A stretch of DNA of 64,000 nucleotides from Paragorgia papillata (GCA_035771165.1 JAWNZC010000231.1:1-64000); one strand, 5' to 3'. Shown: positions 1-10,060, counted from the stretch's first letter. The notes: generated from the sequence alone by a model not told the origin. Numbers and translations: made by a program.

Positions 1-84
1 CCGAAAAGAAGCTAAAACGACCATAGTGGATGGGCTCAGGTCCAGCGGACGCGCTCGAAGCGCCTGAAAAAAAAAAAGAAAGAT

Positions 85-234
85 ATGTCTAACGACACTG
101 GGGTGTATTCTCCAGGCGCGGTCACCCATCATCAAAGTACTACCGCAAAACGCCGCCGCGACCCTCCGCCCGACTGGGCTTAACTTCGGTGGTCAGACGA
201 GAACCGGTGATTTCCCGGTGGTATGGTCGTAGGC
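85..234 (-). rRNA. 5S rRNA, copy 1, with many insertions
   Basis: 150 nt rather than 120, with small insertions scattered mainly through its 3' two thirds. Either a degenerate edge copy or low-accuracy sequence at a contig end. Confidence 0.75.
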
Positions 235-400
235 ATTCGTTGAGGTAAAAAATATCGTTTTTATAGGAATTGGTCGGCGTTGTGGCACGAGAGGTCGACG
301 ACGAACATAAGAACGGTGAAATCGAATGTTCGACGAAGTTGTGTGCTCGCGTTGTGCGATGGATGAGTTCTGTTCTGTTCGATTTTGATTGGTTTGTTGT

Positions 401-569
401 AAGGGGACGAGCGCGAACGCAGGTCCCCCACTACCAGAAATTATACGCTCGAGTTACCCACCTTTTTGGGTAATCGCAGGAGTCAACCCAGTCGAAGTGC
501 AATGAGAGAGGGCCTCATCCTGAGAGGACTTCCTTGTTGATCAAAGTACCTCTCGCGTCAGGTAAGTAT
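401..569 (-). ncRNA. U1 snRNA, copy 1
   Basis: 169 nt with four extra bases, each lengthening a short run (for example a longer T-run near the Sm-site side). Confidence 0.88.
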
Positions 570-882
570 GCATCTGTATGTCGCGGAGAGCCTATAACCG
601 GGTAGTAGGAGTCAGCGGCATGGTGGTTAAATGGCATATTTGTCGACATGTTCCGACAGCCAGAACTGGCGAGTACAAAACATTACGAGAGACACGTGCT
701 TACCTCGGTCTTCCGACGGTGTTGTCGCCGAAGTTCGGGGCAGGTTGCACGTGTGGTGCTTGAACCGGTTTTCTGAATAACTGTAAAACATAAAGAAGTG
801 TTTTAGTGGAGGCCATACACCTGAGTCGTTTATAATGTATTTCTTTTGTAATTTTTGATGGTGATGTTCTTCCCCGAAGGGA

Positions 883-1070
883 AGAGGGCCGTACTCGGAG
901 GTAGTGCAATACCGAGACAACCCGTGGCCAGGGCGAAGCAAGCTTCGATCCCATGGCCGAAGCCCAAAAATCAGTTTAATATACGAGCCAGGCGTTGCCT
1001 GGCATATCAGATATTAAGCTGATAAAAACAGATACTACACTTGATCTTAGCCAAAAGGCCGAGAAGCGAT
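883..1070 (-). ncRNA. U2 snRNA, copy 1
   Basis: 188 nt with one substitution, C45 to T, in the stem IIa region. Confidence 0.93.
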
Positions 1071-1185
1071 AAAAGACAACCATGAAAAAAAAAAATTTTG
1101 CCCTAAAAGAAACGCTAAAACGACCATGTGGTTGGGCTCAGGTCAGCGGACGCGCTCGAAGCGCCTGAAAAAAAAAAAGAAAGAT

Positions 1186-1310
1186 ATGTCTACGACACGG
1201 GGTATTCCCAGGCGGTCACCCATCCAAGTACTAACGCCGCCCGACTATCTTGGGCTTAACTTCGGTGGTCAGACGAGAACCGGTGATTTCCCGGTGGTAT
1301 GGTCGTAGGC
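1186..1310 (-). rRNA. 5S rRNA, copy 2
   Basis: 125 nt; an extra 5-base stretch near nt 60 disrupts the loop A/helix region. Confidence 0.85.
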
Positions 1311-1472
1311 ATTCGTTTGAGGTAAAAATATCGTTTTTTATAGGAATTGGTCGGCGTTGTGGCACGAGAGGTCGACGACGAACATAAGAACGGTGAAATC
1401 GAATGTTCGACGAAGTTGTGTGCTCGCGTTGTGCGATGGATGAGTTCTGTTCGATTTTGATTGGTTTGTTGT

Positions 1473-1516
1473 AAGGGGACGAGCGCGAACGCAGGTCCCC
1501 ACTACCAGAAATTATA

Positions 1517-1548
<32 letters not shown>

Positions 1549-1638
1549 GGAGTCAACCCAGTCGAAGTGCAATGAGAGGGCCTCATCCTGAGAGGACTTC
1601 CTTGTTGATCAAAGTACCTCCTCGCGTCAGGTAAGTAT
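1473..1638 (-). ncRNA. U1 snRNA, copy 2
   Basis: 166 nt; one base inserted in stem-loop I. Confidence 0.94.
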
Positions 1639-1947
1639 GCATCTGTATGTCGCGGAGAGCCTATAACCGGGTAGTAGGAGTCAGCGGCATGTGGTTTAAA
1701 TGGCATATTTGTCGACATGTTCCGACAGCCAGACTGGCGAGTACAAAACATTACGAGAGACACGTGCTTACCTCGGTCTTCCGACGGTGTTGTCGCCGAA
1801 GTTCGGGCAGGTTGCACGTGTGGCGCTTGACCGGTTTTCTGAATAACTGTAAAACATAAAGAAGTGTTTTAGTGGAGGCCATACACCTGAGTCGTTTATA
1901 ATGTATTTCTTTTGTAATTTTTGATGGTGATGTTCTTCCCGAAGGGA

Positions 1948-2135
1948 AGAGGGCCGTACTCGGAGGTAGTGCAATACCGAGACAACCCGTGGCCAGGGCG
2001 AAGCAAGCTTCGATCCCATGGCCGAAGCCCAAAAATCAGTTTAATATACGAGCCAGGCGTTGCCTGGCATATCAGATATTAAGCTGATAAGAACAGATAC
2101 TACACTTGATCTTAGCCAAAAGGCCGAGAAGCGAT
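1948..2135 (-). ncRNA. U2 snRNA, copy 2
   Basis: Consensus gene; the downstream TTCG hairpin has one G fewer. Confidence 0.97.
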
Positions 2136-2226
2136 AAAGAACCATAAAAAAAAATGTTTTGCCCGAAAAGAAGCTAAAACGACCATGTGGTTGGGCTCAG
2201 GTCAGCGGACGCGCTCGAAGCGCCTG

Positions 2227-2239
2227 AAAAAAAAAAAAA
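2227..2239 (-). terminator. Pol III T-run terminator of 5S (unit 3)
   Basis: T13 on the transcribed strand, separated from the 5S 3' end by a short ATCTTTC tract. Run length varies from 8 to 14 between units. A small hairpin GCGCT-TCG-AGCGC follows. Confidence 0.85.
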
Positions 2240-2246
2240 GAAAGAT

Positions 2247-2366
2247 ATGTCTACGACACGGGGTATTCCCAGGCGGTCACCCATCCAAGTACTAACGCCG
2301 CCCGACCGGGCTTAACTTCGGTGGTCAGACGAGAACCGGTGATTTCCCGGTGGTATGGTCGTAGGC
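2247..2366 (-). rRNA. 5S rRNA, copy 3 (reference copy)
   Basis: 120 nt, starting GCCTACGACCATACC and ending GTCGTAGACAT; the ends pair as helix I except C2 opposite A. The diagnostic segment GTTAGTACTTGGATGGGTGA and the following CCGCCTGGGAATACC are present, as are internal control region positions 50-97 for TFIIIA/TFIIIC. The product is the large-subunit 5S rRNA made by Pol III. Transcription ends in a T13 run just downstream. This is the first copy without insertions. Confidence 0.98.
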
Positions 2367-2388
2367 ATTCGTTGAGGTAAAAATATCG

Positions 2389-2396
2389 TTTTTATA
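2389..2396 (-). promoter_or_regulatory. TATA-like box upstream of 5S (unit 3)
   Basis: TATAAAAA at -30 to -23 relative to the 5S start, identical in nearly every unit. An upstream TATA-like element is known for 5S genes of several eukaryotes in addition to the internal promoter. Confidence 0.6.
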
Positions 2397-2499
2397 GGAA
2401 TTGGTCGGCGTTGTGGCACGAGAGGTCGACGACGAACATAAGAACGGTGAAATCGAATGTTCGACGAAGTTGTGTGCTCGCGTTGTGCGATGGATGAGT

Positions 2500-2512
2500 T
2501 CTGTTCGATTTT
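2500..2512 (-). promoter_or_regulatory. Candidate snRNA 3' box after U1 (unit 3)
   Basis: AAAATCGAACAGA lies 15 nt past the U1 end and fits the AAARNNAGA half of the animal snRNA 3' box loosely. A related AT-CAAAA...AGAA stretch follows U2. The match is by eye and imperfect. Confidence 0.4.
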
Positions 2513-2526
2513 GATTGGTTTGTTGT

Positions 2527-2570
2527 AAGGGGACGAGCGCGAACGCAGGTCCCCACTACCAGAAATTATA

Positions 2571-2602
<32 letters not shown>

Positions 2603-2691
2603 GGAGTCAACCCAGTCGAAGTGCAATGAGAGGGCCTCATCCTGAGAGGACTTCCTTGTTGATCAAAGTACCTCTCGCGTCAGGTAAGTAT
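2527..2691 (-). ncRNA. U1 snRNA, copy 3 (reference copy)
   Basis: 165 nt, close to the 164 nt of vertebrate U1. The 5' end ATACTTACCTG is the 5' splice-site recognition sequence. Stem-loop I contains TTTGATCA, stem-loop II has CATTGCACTTCG (U1A-type loop), the Sm site is in the ATAATTTCTGG region, and stem-loop IV is capped by TTCG. The RNA is the core of the U1 snRNP, which pairs with the intron 5' splice site. Preceded by a PSE-like motif at -58 and a TATAA-like stretch at -28 to -24. Confidence 0.98.
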
Positions 2692-2714
2692 GCATCTGTA
2701 TGTCGCGGAGAGCC

Positions 2715-2719
2715 TATAA
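2715..2719 (-). promoter_or_regulatory. TATA-like motif upstream of U1 (unit 3)
   Basis: TTATA at -28 to -24 of U1. U2 has no equivalent but a T-rich run at -20 to -11 instead. Pol II snRNA genes usually lack a TATA box, so this may be coincidental. Confidence 0.3.
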
Positions 2720-2740
2720 CCGGGTAGTAGGAGTCAGCGG

Positions 2741-2749
2741 CATGTGGTT
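2741..2749 (-). promoter_or_regulatory. PSE-like motif of U1 (unit 3)
   Basis: AACCACATG beginning at -58 of U1. The same nonamer begins at about -57 of U2 in every clean unit. The position matches the SNAPc-bound proximal sequence element of metazoan snRNA genes. Confidence 0.7.
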
Positions 2750-2961
2750 AAAATGGCATATTTGTCGACATGTTCCGACAGCCAGACTGGCGAGTACAAA
2801 ACATTACGAGAGACACGTGCTTACCTCGGTCTTCCGACGGTGTTGTCGCCGAAGTTCGGGCAGGTTGCACGTGTGGCGCTTGAACCGGTTTTCTGAATAA
2901 CTGTAAAACATAAAGAAGTGTTTTAGTGGAGGCCATACACCTGAGTCGTTTATAATGTATT

Positions 2962-2976
2962 TCTTTTGTAATTTTT
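2962..2976 (-). promoter_or_regulatory. Candidate snRNA 3' box after U2 (unit 3)
   Basis: AAAAATTACAAAAGA about 27 nt downstream of the inferred U2 3' end, similar in composition and order to the candidate box after U1. Confidence 0.35.
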
Positions 2977-3002
2977 GATGGTGATGTTCTTCCCCGAAGG
3001 GA

Positions 3003-3190
3003 AGAGGGCCGTACTCGGAGGTAGTGCAATACCGAGACAACCCGTGGCCAGGGCGAAGCAAGCTTCGATCCCATGGCCGAAGCCCAAAAATCAGTTTAAT
3101 ATACGAGCCAGGCGTTGCCTGGCATATCAGATATTAAGCTGATAAGAACAGATACTACACTTGATCTTAGCCAAAAGGCCGAGAAGCGAT
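3003..3190 (-). ncRNA. U2 snRNA, copy 3 (reference copy)
   Basis: About 188 nt. The 5' end ATCGCTTCTCGGCCTTTTGG is the near-invariant start of U2. The branch-point recognition sequence GTAGTA is at nt 33-38, stem IIa at 45-70, Sm site GATTTTTGG at about 99-107, and stem-loop IV (TATTGCACTA loop) at about 155-177. The 3' end is set by comparison with vertebrate U2, about 11 nt after stem IV; a TTCG-capped hairpin follows immediately. The RNA pairs with the branch site and U6 in the spliceosome. Confidence 0.97.
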
Positions 3191-3200
3191 AAAGAACCAT

Positions 3201-3210
3201 AAAAAAAAAA
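3201..3210 (-). other. T10 run at -20 to -11 of U2
   Basis: A second T-run on the transcribed strand, just before the U2 start. It could act as a fail-safe Pol III stop for read-through from the upstream 5S; that role is inference. Confidence 0.4.
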
Positions 3211-3239
3211 TGTTTTGCCCGAAAAGAAGCTAAAACGAC

Positions 3240-3248
3240 CATGTGGTT
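3240..3248 (-). promoter_or_regulatory. PSE-like motif of U2 (unit 3/4 boundary)
   Basis: AACCACATG at -57/-58 of U2. It lies in the 111-bp gap between the 5S terminator of the next unit and the U2 start, so the whole U2 core promoter must fit in that gap. Confidence 0.7.
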
Positions 3249-3301
3249 GGGCTCAGGTCAGCGGACGCGCTCGAAGCGCCTGAAAAAAAAAAAAGAAAGA
3301 T

Positions 3302-3421
3302 ATGTCTACGACACGGGGTATTCCCAGGCGGTCACCCATCCAAGTACTAACGCCGCCCGACCGGGCTTAACTTCGGTGGTCAGACGAGAACCGGTGATTT
3401 CCCGGTGGTATGGTCGTAGGC
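3302..3421 (-). rRNA. 5S rRNA, copy 4
   Basis: 120 nt, array consensus. Confidence 0.98.
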
Positions 3422-3581
3422 ATTCGTTGAGGTAAAAATATCGTTTTTATAGGAATTGGTCGGCGTTGTGGCACGAGAGGTCGACGACGAACATAAGAAC
3501 GGTGAAATCGAATGTTCGACGAAGTTGTGTGCTCGCGTTGTGCGATGGATGAGTTCTGTTCGATTTTGATTGGTTTGTTGT

Positions 3582-3625
3582 AAGGGGACGAGCGCGAACG
3601 CAGGTCCCCACTACCAGAAATTATA

Positions 3626-3657
<32 letters not shown>

Positions 3658-3746
3658 GGAGTCAACCCAGTCGAAGTGCAATGAGAGGGCCTCATCCTGA
3701 GAGGACTTCCTTGTTGATCAAAGTACCTCTCGCGTCAGGTAAGTAT
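3582..3746 (-). ncRNA. U1 snRNA, copy 4
   Basis: 165 nt, consensus. Confidence 0.98.
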
Positions 3747-4055
3747 GCATCTGTATGTCGCGGAGAGCCTATAACCGGGTAGTAGGAGTCAGCGGCATGT
3801 GGTTAAATGGCATATTTGTCGACATGTTCCGACAGCCAGACTGGCGAGTACAAAACATTACGAGAGACACGTGCTTACCTCGGTCTTCCGACGGTGTTGT
3901 CGCCGAAGTTCGGGCAGGTTGCACGTGTGGCGCTTGACCGGTTTTCTGAATAACTGTAAAACATAAAGAAGTGTTTTAGTGGAGGCCATACACCTGAGTC
4001 GTTTATAATGTATTTCTTTTGTAATTTTTGATGGTGATGTTCTTCCCCGAAGGGA

Positions 4056-4243
4056 AGAGGGCCGTACTCGGAGGTAGTGCAATACCGAGACAACCCGTGG
4101 CCAGGGCGAAGCAAGCTTCGATCCCATGGCCGAAGCCCAAAAATCAGTTTAATATACGAGCCAGGCGTTGCCTGGCATATCAGATATTAAGCTGATAAGA
4201 ACAGATACTACACTTGATCTTAGCCAAAAGGCCGAGAAGCGAT
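4056..4243 (-). ncRNA. U2 snRNA, copy 4
   Basis: 188 nt, consensus. Confidence 0.97.
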
Positions 4244-4353
4244 AAAGAACCATAAAAAAAAAATGTTTTGCCCGAAAAGAAGCTAAAACGACCATGTGGT
4301 TGGGCTCAGGTCAGCGGACGCGCTCGAAGCGCCTGAAAAAAAAAAAGAAAGAT

Positions 4354-4472
4354 ATGTCTACGACACGGGGTATTCCCAGGCGGTCACCCATCCAAGTACT
4401 AACGCCGCCCGACCGGCTTAACTTCGGTGGTCAGACGAGAACCGGTGATTTCCCGGTGGTATGGTCGTAGGC
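4354..4472 (-). rRNA. 5S rRNA, copy 5
   Basis: 119 nt; one C missing from the CCC at nt 57-59. Confidence 0.97.
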
Positions 4473-4632
4473 ATTCGTTGAGGTAAAAATATCGTTTTTA
4501 TAGGAATTGGTCGGCGTTGTGGCACGAGAGGTCGACGACGAACATAAGAACGGTGAAATCGAATGTTCGACGAAGTTGTGTGCTCGCGTTGTGCGATGGA
4601 TGAGTTCTGTTCGATTTTGATTGGTTTGTTGT

Positions 4633-4676
4633 AAGGGGACGAGCGCGAACGCAGGTCCCCACTACCAGAAATTATA

Positions 4677-4708
<32 letters not shown>

Positions 4709-4797
4709 GGAGTCAACCCAGTCGAAGTGCAATGAGAGGGCCTCATCCTGAGAGGACTTCCTTGTTGATCAAAGTACCTCTCGCGTCAGGTAAGTAT
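4633..4797 (-). ncRNA. U1 snRNA, copy 5
   Basis: 165 nt, consensus. Confidence 0.98.
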
Positions 4798-5108
4798 GCA
4801 TCTGTATGTCGCGGAGAGCCTATAACCGGGTAGTAGGAGTCAGCGGCATGTGGTTAAAATGGCATATTTGTCGACATGTTCCGACAGCCAGACTGGCGAG
4901 TACAAAACATTACGAGAGACACGTGCTTACCTCGGTCTTCCGACGGTGTTGTCGCCGAAGTTCGGGCAGGTTGCACGTGTGGCGCTTGACCGGTTTTCTG
5001 AATAACTGTAAAACATAAAGAAGTGTTTTTAGTGGAGGCCATACACCTGAGTCGTTTATAATGTATTTCTTTTGTAATTTTTGATGGTGATGTTCTTCCC
5101 CGAAGGGA

Positions 5109-5296
5109 AGAGGGCCGTACTCGGAGGTAGTGCAATACCGAGACAACCCGTGGCCAGGGCGAAGCAAGCTTCGATCCCATGGCCGAAGCCCAAAAATCAG
5201 TTTAATATACGAGCCAGGCGTTGCCTGGCATATCAGATATTAAGCTGATAAGAACAGATACTACACTTGATCTTAGCCAAAAGGCCGAGAAGCGAT
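5109..5296 (-). ncRNA. U2 snRNA, copy 5
   Basis: 188 nt, consensus. Confidence 0.97.
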
Positions 5297-5406
5297 AAAG
5301 AACCATAAAAAAAAAATGTTTTGCCCGAAAAGAAGCTAAAACGACCATGTGGTTGGGCTCAGGTCAGCGGACGCGCTCGAAGCGCCTGAAAAAAAAAAAG
5401 AAAGAT

Positions 5407-5525
5407 ATGTCTACGACACGGGGTATTCCCAGGCGGTCACCCATCCAAGTACTAACGCCGCCCGACCGGCTTAACTTCGGTGGTCAGACGAGAACCGGTG
5501 ATTTCCCGGTGGTATGGTCGTAGGC
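5407..5525 (-). rRNA. 5S rRNA, copy 6
   Basis: 119 nt; same C deletion as copies 5 and 22. Confidence 0.97.
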
Positions 5526-5685
5526 ATTCGTTGAGGTAAAAATATCGTTTTTATAGGAATTGGTCGGCGTTGTGGCACGAGAGGTCGACGACGAACATAA
5601 GAACGGTGAAATCGAATGTTCGACGAAGTTGTGTGCTCGCGTTGTGCGATGGATGAGTTCTGTTCGATTTTGATTGGTTTGTTGT

Positions 5686-5729
5686 AAGGGGACGAGCGCG
5701 AACGCAGGTCCCCACTACCAGAAATTATA

Positions 5730-5761
<32 letters not shown>

Positions 5762-5850
5762 GGAGTCAACCCAGTCGAAGTGCAATGAGAGGGCCTCATC
5801 CTGAGAGGACTTCCTTGTTGATCAAAGTACCTCTCGCGTCAGGTAAGTAT
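5686..5850 (-). ncRNA. U1 snRNA, copy 6
   Basis: 165 nt, consensus. Confidence 0.98.
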
Positions 5851-6160
5851 GCATCTGTATGTCGCGGAGAGCCTATAACCGGGTAGTAGGAGTCAGCGGC
5901 ATGTGGTTAAAATGGCATATTTGTCGACATGTTCCGACAGCCAGACTGGCGAGTACAAAACATTACGAGAGACACGTGCTTACCTCGGTCTTCCGACGGT
6001 GTTGTCGCCGAAGTTCGGGCAGGTTGCACGTGTGGCGCTTGACCGGTTTTCTGAATAACTGTAAAACATAAAGAAGTGTTTTAGTGGAGGCCATACACCT
6101 GAGTCGTTTATAATGTATTTCTTTTGTAATTTTTGATGGTGATGTTCTTCCCCGAAGGGA

Positions 6161-6348
6161 AGAGGGCCGTACTCGGAGGTAGTGCAATACCGAGACAACC
6201 CGTGGCCAGGGCGAAGCAAGCTTCGATCCCATGGCCGAAGCCCAAAAATCAGTTTAATATACGAGCCAGGCGTTGCCTGGCATATCAGATATTAAGCTGA
6301 TAAGAACAGATACTACACTTGATCTTAGCCAAAAGGCCGAGAAGCGAT
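6161..6348 (-). ncRNA. U2 snRNA, copy 6
   Basis: 188 nt, consensus. Confidence 0.97.
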
Positions 6349-6458
6349 AAAGAACCATAAAAAAAAAATGTTTTGCCCGAAAAGAAGCTAAAACGACCAT
6401 GTGGTTGGGCTCAGGTCAGCGGACGCGCTCGAAGCGCCTGAAAAAAAAAAAGAAAGAT

Positions 6459-6578
6459 ATGTCTACGACACGGGGTATTCCCAGGCGGTCACCCATCCAA
6501 GTACTAACGCCGCCCGACCGGGCTTAACTTCGGTGGTCAGACGAGAACCGGTGATTTCCCGGTGGTATGGTCGTAGGC
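6459..6578 (-). rRNA. 5S rRNA, copy 7
   Basis: 120 nt, consensus. Confidence 0.98.
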
Positions 6579-6738
6579 ATTCGTTGAGGTAAAAATATCG
6601 TTTTTATAGGAATTGGTCGGCGTTGTGGCACGAGAGGTCGACGACGAACATAAGAACGGTGAAATCGAATGTTCGACGAAGTTGTGTGCTCGCGTTGTGC
6701 GATGGATGAGTTCTGTTCGATTTTGATTGGTTTGTTGT

Positions 6739-6782
6739 AAGGGGACGAGCGCGAACGCAGGTCCCCACTACCAGAAATTATA

Positions 6783-6814
<32 letters not shown>

Positions 6815-6903
6815 GGAGTCAACCCAGTCGAAGTGCAATGAGAGGGCCTCATCCTGAGAGGACTTCCTTGTTGATCAAAGTACCTCTCGCGTCAGGTAAG
6901 TAT
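6739..6903 (-). ncRNA. U1 snRNA, copy 7
   Basis: 165 nt, consensus. Confidence 0.98.
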
Positions 6904-7212
6904 GCATCTGTATGTCGCGGAGAGCCTATAACCGGGTAGTAGGAGTCAGCGGCATGTGGTTAAATGGCATATTTGTCGACATGTTCCGACAGCCAGACTG
7001 GCGAGTACAAAACATTACGAGAGACACGTGCTTACCTCGGTCTTCCGACGGTGTTGTCGCCGAAGTTCGGGCAGGTTGCACGTGTGGCGCTTGACCGGTT
7101 TTCTGAATAACTGTAAAACATAAAGAAGTGTTTTAGTGGAGGCCATACACCTGAGTCGTTTATAATGTATTTCTTTTGTAATTTTTGATGGTGATGTTCT
7201 TCCCCGAAGGGA

Positions 7213-7400
7213 AGAGGGCCGTACTCGGAGGTAGTGCAATACCGAGACAACCCGTGGCCAGGGCGAAGCAAGCTTCGATCCCATGGCCGAAGCCCAAAAA
7301 TCAGTTTAATATACGAGCCAGGCGTTGCCTGGCATATCAGATATTAAGCTGATAAGAACAGATACTACACTTGATCTTAGCCAAAAGGCCGAGAAGCGAT
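7213..7400 (-). ncRNA. U2 snRNA, copy 7
   Basis: 188 nt, consensus; the upstream T-run is longer here (A-run merges into a T-rich stretch on the plus strand). Confidence 0.97.
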
Positions 7401-7512
7401 AAAGAACCATAAAAAAAAAATTTTTTTGCCCGAAAAGAAGCTAAAACGACCATGTGGTTGGGCTCAGGTCAGCGGACGCGCTCGAAGCGCCTGAAAAAAA
7501 AAAAGGAAAGAT

Positions 7513-7632
7513 ATGTCTACGACACGGGGTATTCCCAGGCGGTCACCCATCCAAGTACTAACGCCGCCCGACCGGGCTTAACTTCGGTGGTCAGACGAGA
7601 ACCGGTGATTTCCCGGTGGTATGGTCGTAGGC
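7513..7632 (-). rRNA. 5S rRNA, copy 8
   Basis: 120 nt, consensus; one-base variant in the trailer. Confidence 0.98.
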
Positions 7633-7792
7633 ATTCGTTGAGGTAAAAATATCGTTTTTATAGGAATTGGTCGGCGTTGTGGCACGAGAGGTCGACGACG
7701 AACATAAGAACGGTGAAATCGAATGTTCGACGAAGTTGTGTGCTCGCGTTGTGCGATGGATGAGTTCTGTTCGATTTTGATTGGTTTGTTGT

Positions 7793-7836
7793 AAGGGGAC
7801 GAGCGCGAACGCAGGTCCCCACTACCAGAAATTATA

Positions 7837-7868
<32 letters not shown>

Positions 7869-7957
7869 GGAGTCAACCCAGTCGAAGTGCAATGAGAGGG
7901 CCTCATCCTGAGAGGACTTCCTTGTTGATCAAAGTACCTCTCGCGTCAGGTAAGTAT
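7793..7957 (-). ncRNA. U1 snRNA, copy 8
   Basis: 165 nt, consensus. Confidence 0.98.
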
Positions 7958-8266
7958 GCATCTGTATGTCGCGGAGAGCCTATAACCGGGTAGTAGGAGT
8001 CAGCGGCATGTGGTTAAATGGCATATTTGTCGACATGTTCCGACAGCCAGACTGGCGAGTACAAAACATTACGAGAGACACGTGCTTACCTCGGTCTTCC
8101 GACGGTGTTGTCGCCGAAGTTCGGGCAGGTTGCACGTGTGGCGCTTGACCGGTTTTCTGAATAACTGTAAAACATAAAGAAGTGTTTTAGTGGAGGCCAT
8201 ACACCTGAGTCGTTTATAATGTATTTCTTTTGTAATTTTTGATGGTGATGTTCTTCCCCGAAGGGA

Positions 8267-8454
8267 AGAGGGCCGTACTCGGAGGTAGTGCAATACCGAG
8301 ACAACCCGTGGCCAGGGCGAAGCAAGCTTCGATCCCATGGCCGAAGCCCAAAAATCAGTTTAATATACGAGCCAGGCGTTGCCTGGCATATCAGATATTA
8401 AGCTGATAAGAACAGATACTACACTTGATCTTAGCCAAAAGGCCGAGAAGCGAT
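8267..8454 (-). ncRNA. U2 snRNA, copy 8
   Basis: 188 nt, consensus. Confidence 0.97.
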
Positions 8455-8564
8455 AAAGAACCATAAAAAAAAAATGTTTTGCCCGAAAAGAAGCTAAAAC
8501 GACCATGTGGTTGGGCTCAGGTCAGCGGACGCGCTCGAAGCGCCTGAAAAAAAAAAAGAAAGAT

Positions 8565-8684
8565 ATGTCTACGACACGGGGTATTCCCAGGCGGTCACCC
8601 ATCCAAGTACTAACGCCGCCCGACCGGGCTTAACTTCGGTGGTCAGACGAGAACCGGTGATTTCCCGGTGGTATGGTCGTAGGC
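8565..8684 (-). rRNA. 5S rRNA, copy 9
   Basis: 120 nt, consensus. Confidence 0.98.
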
Positions 8685-8844
8685 ATTCGTTGAGGTAAAA
8701 ATATCGTTTTTATAGGAATTGGTCGGCGTTGTGGCACGAGAGGTCGACGACGAACATAAGAACGGTGAAATCGAATGTTCGACGAAGTTGTGTGCTCGCG
8801 TTGTGCGATGGATGAGTTCTGTTCGATTTTGATTGGTTTGTTGT

Positions 8845-8888
8845 AAGGGGACGAGCGCGAACGCAGGTCCCCACTACCAGAAATTATA

Positions 8889-8920
<32 letters not shown>

Positions 8921-9009
8921 GGAGTCAACCCAGTCGAAGTGCAATGAGAGGGCCTCATCCTGAGAGGACTTCCTTGTTGATCAAAGTACCTCTCGCGTCA
9001 GGTAAGTAT
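8845..9009 (-). ncRNA. U1 snRNA, copy 9
   Basis: 165 nt, consensus. Confidence 0.98.
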
Positions 9010-9317
9010 GCATCTGTATGTCGCGGAGAGCCTATAACCGGGTAGTAGGAGTCAGCGGCATGTGGTTAAATGGCATATTTGTCGACATGTTCCGACAGCC
9101 AGACTGGCGAGTACAAAACATTACGAGAGACACGTGCTTACCTCGGTCTTCCGACGGTGTTGTCGCCGAAGTTCGGGCAGGTTGCACGTGTGGCGCTTGA
9201 CCGGTTTTCTGAATAACTGTAAAACATAAAGAAGTGTTTTAGTGGAGGCCATACACCTGAGTCGTTTATAATGTATTTCTTTTGTAATTTTTGATGGTGA
9301 TGTTCTTCCCGAAGGGA

Positions 9318-9505
9318 AGAGGGCCGTACTCGGAGGTAGTGCAATACCGAGACAACCCGTGGCCAGGGCGAAGCAAGCTTCGATCCCATGGCCGAAGCCC
9401 AAAAATCAGTTTAATATACGAGCCAGGCGTTGCCTGGCATATCAGATATTAAGCTGATAAGAACAGATACTACACTTGATCTTAGCCAAAAGGCCGAGAA
9501 GCGAT
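9318..9505 (-). ncRNA. U2 snRNA, copy 9
   Basis: Consensus gene; downstream hairpin one G shorter. Confidence 0.97.
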
Positions 9506-9615
9506 AAAGAACCATAAAAAAAAAATGTTTTGCCCGAAAAGAAGCTAAAACGACCATGTGGTTGGGCTCAGGTCAGCGGACGCGCTCGAAGCGCCTGAAA
9601 AAAAAAAAGAAAGAT

Positions 9616-9735
9616 ATGTCTACGACACGGGGTATTCCCAGGCGGTCACCCATCCAAGTACTAACGCCGCCCGACCGGGCTTAACTTCGGTGGTCAGACG
9701 AGAACCGGTGATTTCCCGGTGGTATGGTCGTAGGC
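9616..9735 (-). rRNA. 5S rRNA, copy 10
   Basis: 120 nt, consensus. Confidence 0.98.
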
Positions 9736-9895
9736 ATTCGTTGAGGTAAAAATATCGTTTTTATAGGAATTGGTCGGCGTTGTGGCACGAGAGGTCGACG
9801 ACGAACATAAGAACGGTGAAATCGAATGTTCGACGAAGTTGTGTGCTCGCGTTGTGCGATGGATGAGTTCTGTTCGATTTTGATTGGTTTGTTGT

Positions 9896-9939
9896 AAGGG
9901 GACGAGCGCGAACGCAGGTCCCCACTACCAGAAATTATA

Positions 9940-9971
<32 letters not shown>

Positions 9972-10060
9972 GGAGTCAACCCAGTCGAAGTGCAATGAGA
10001 GGGCCTCATCCTGAGAGGACTTCCTTGTTGATCAAAGTACCTCTCGCGTCAGGTAAGTAT
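9896..10060 (-). ncRNA. U1 snRNA, copy 10
   Basis: 165 nt, consensus. Confidence 0.98.

Noticed and set aside
2700..2960. A spliced-leader RNA in the U2-U1 spacer (minus strand GACCGAG|GTAAGCAC looks like a donor)
   Set aside because: No good Sm site follows (only AATGTTTTG), no third PSE-like motif is present in the unit, and no clear three-hairpin fold is visible.
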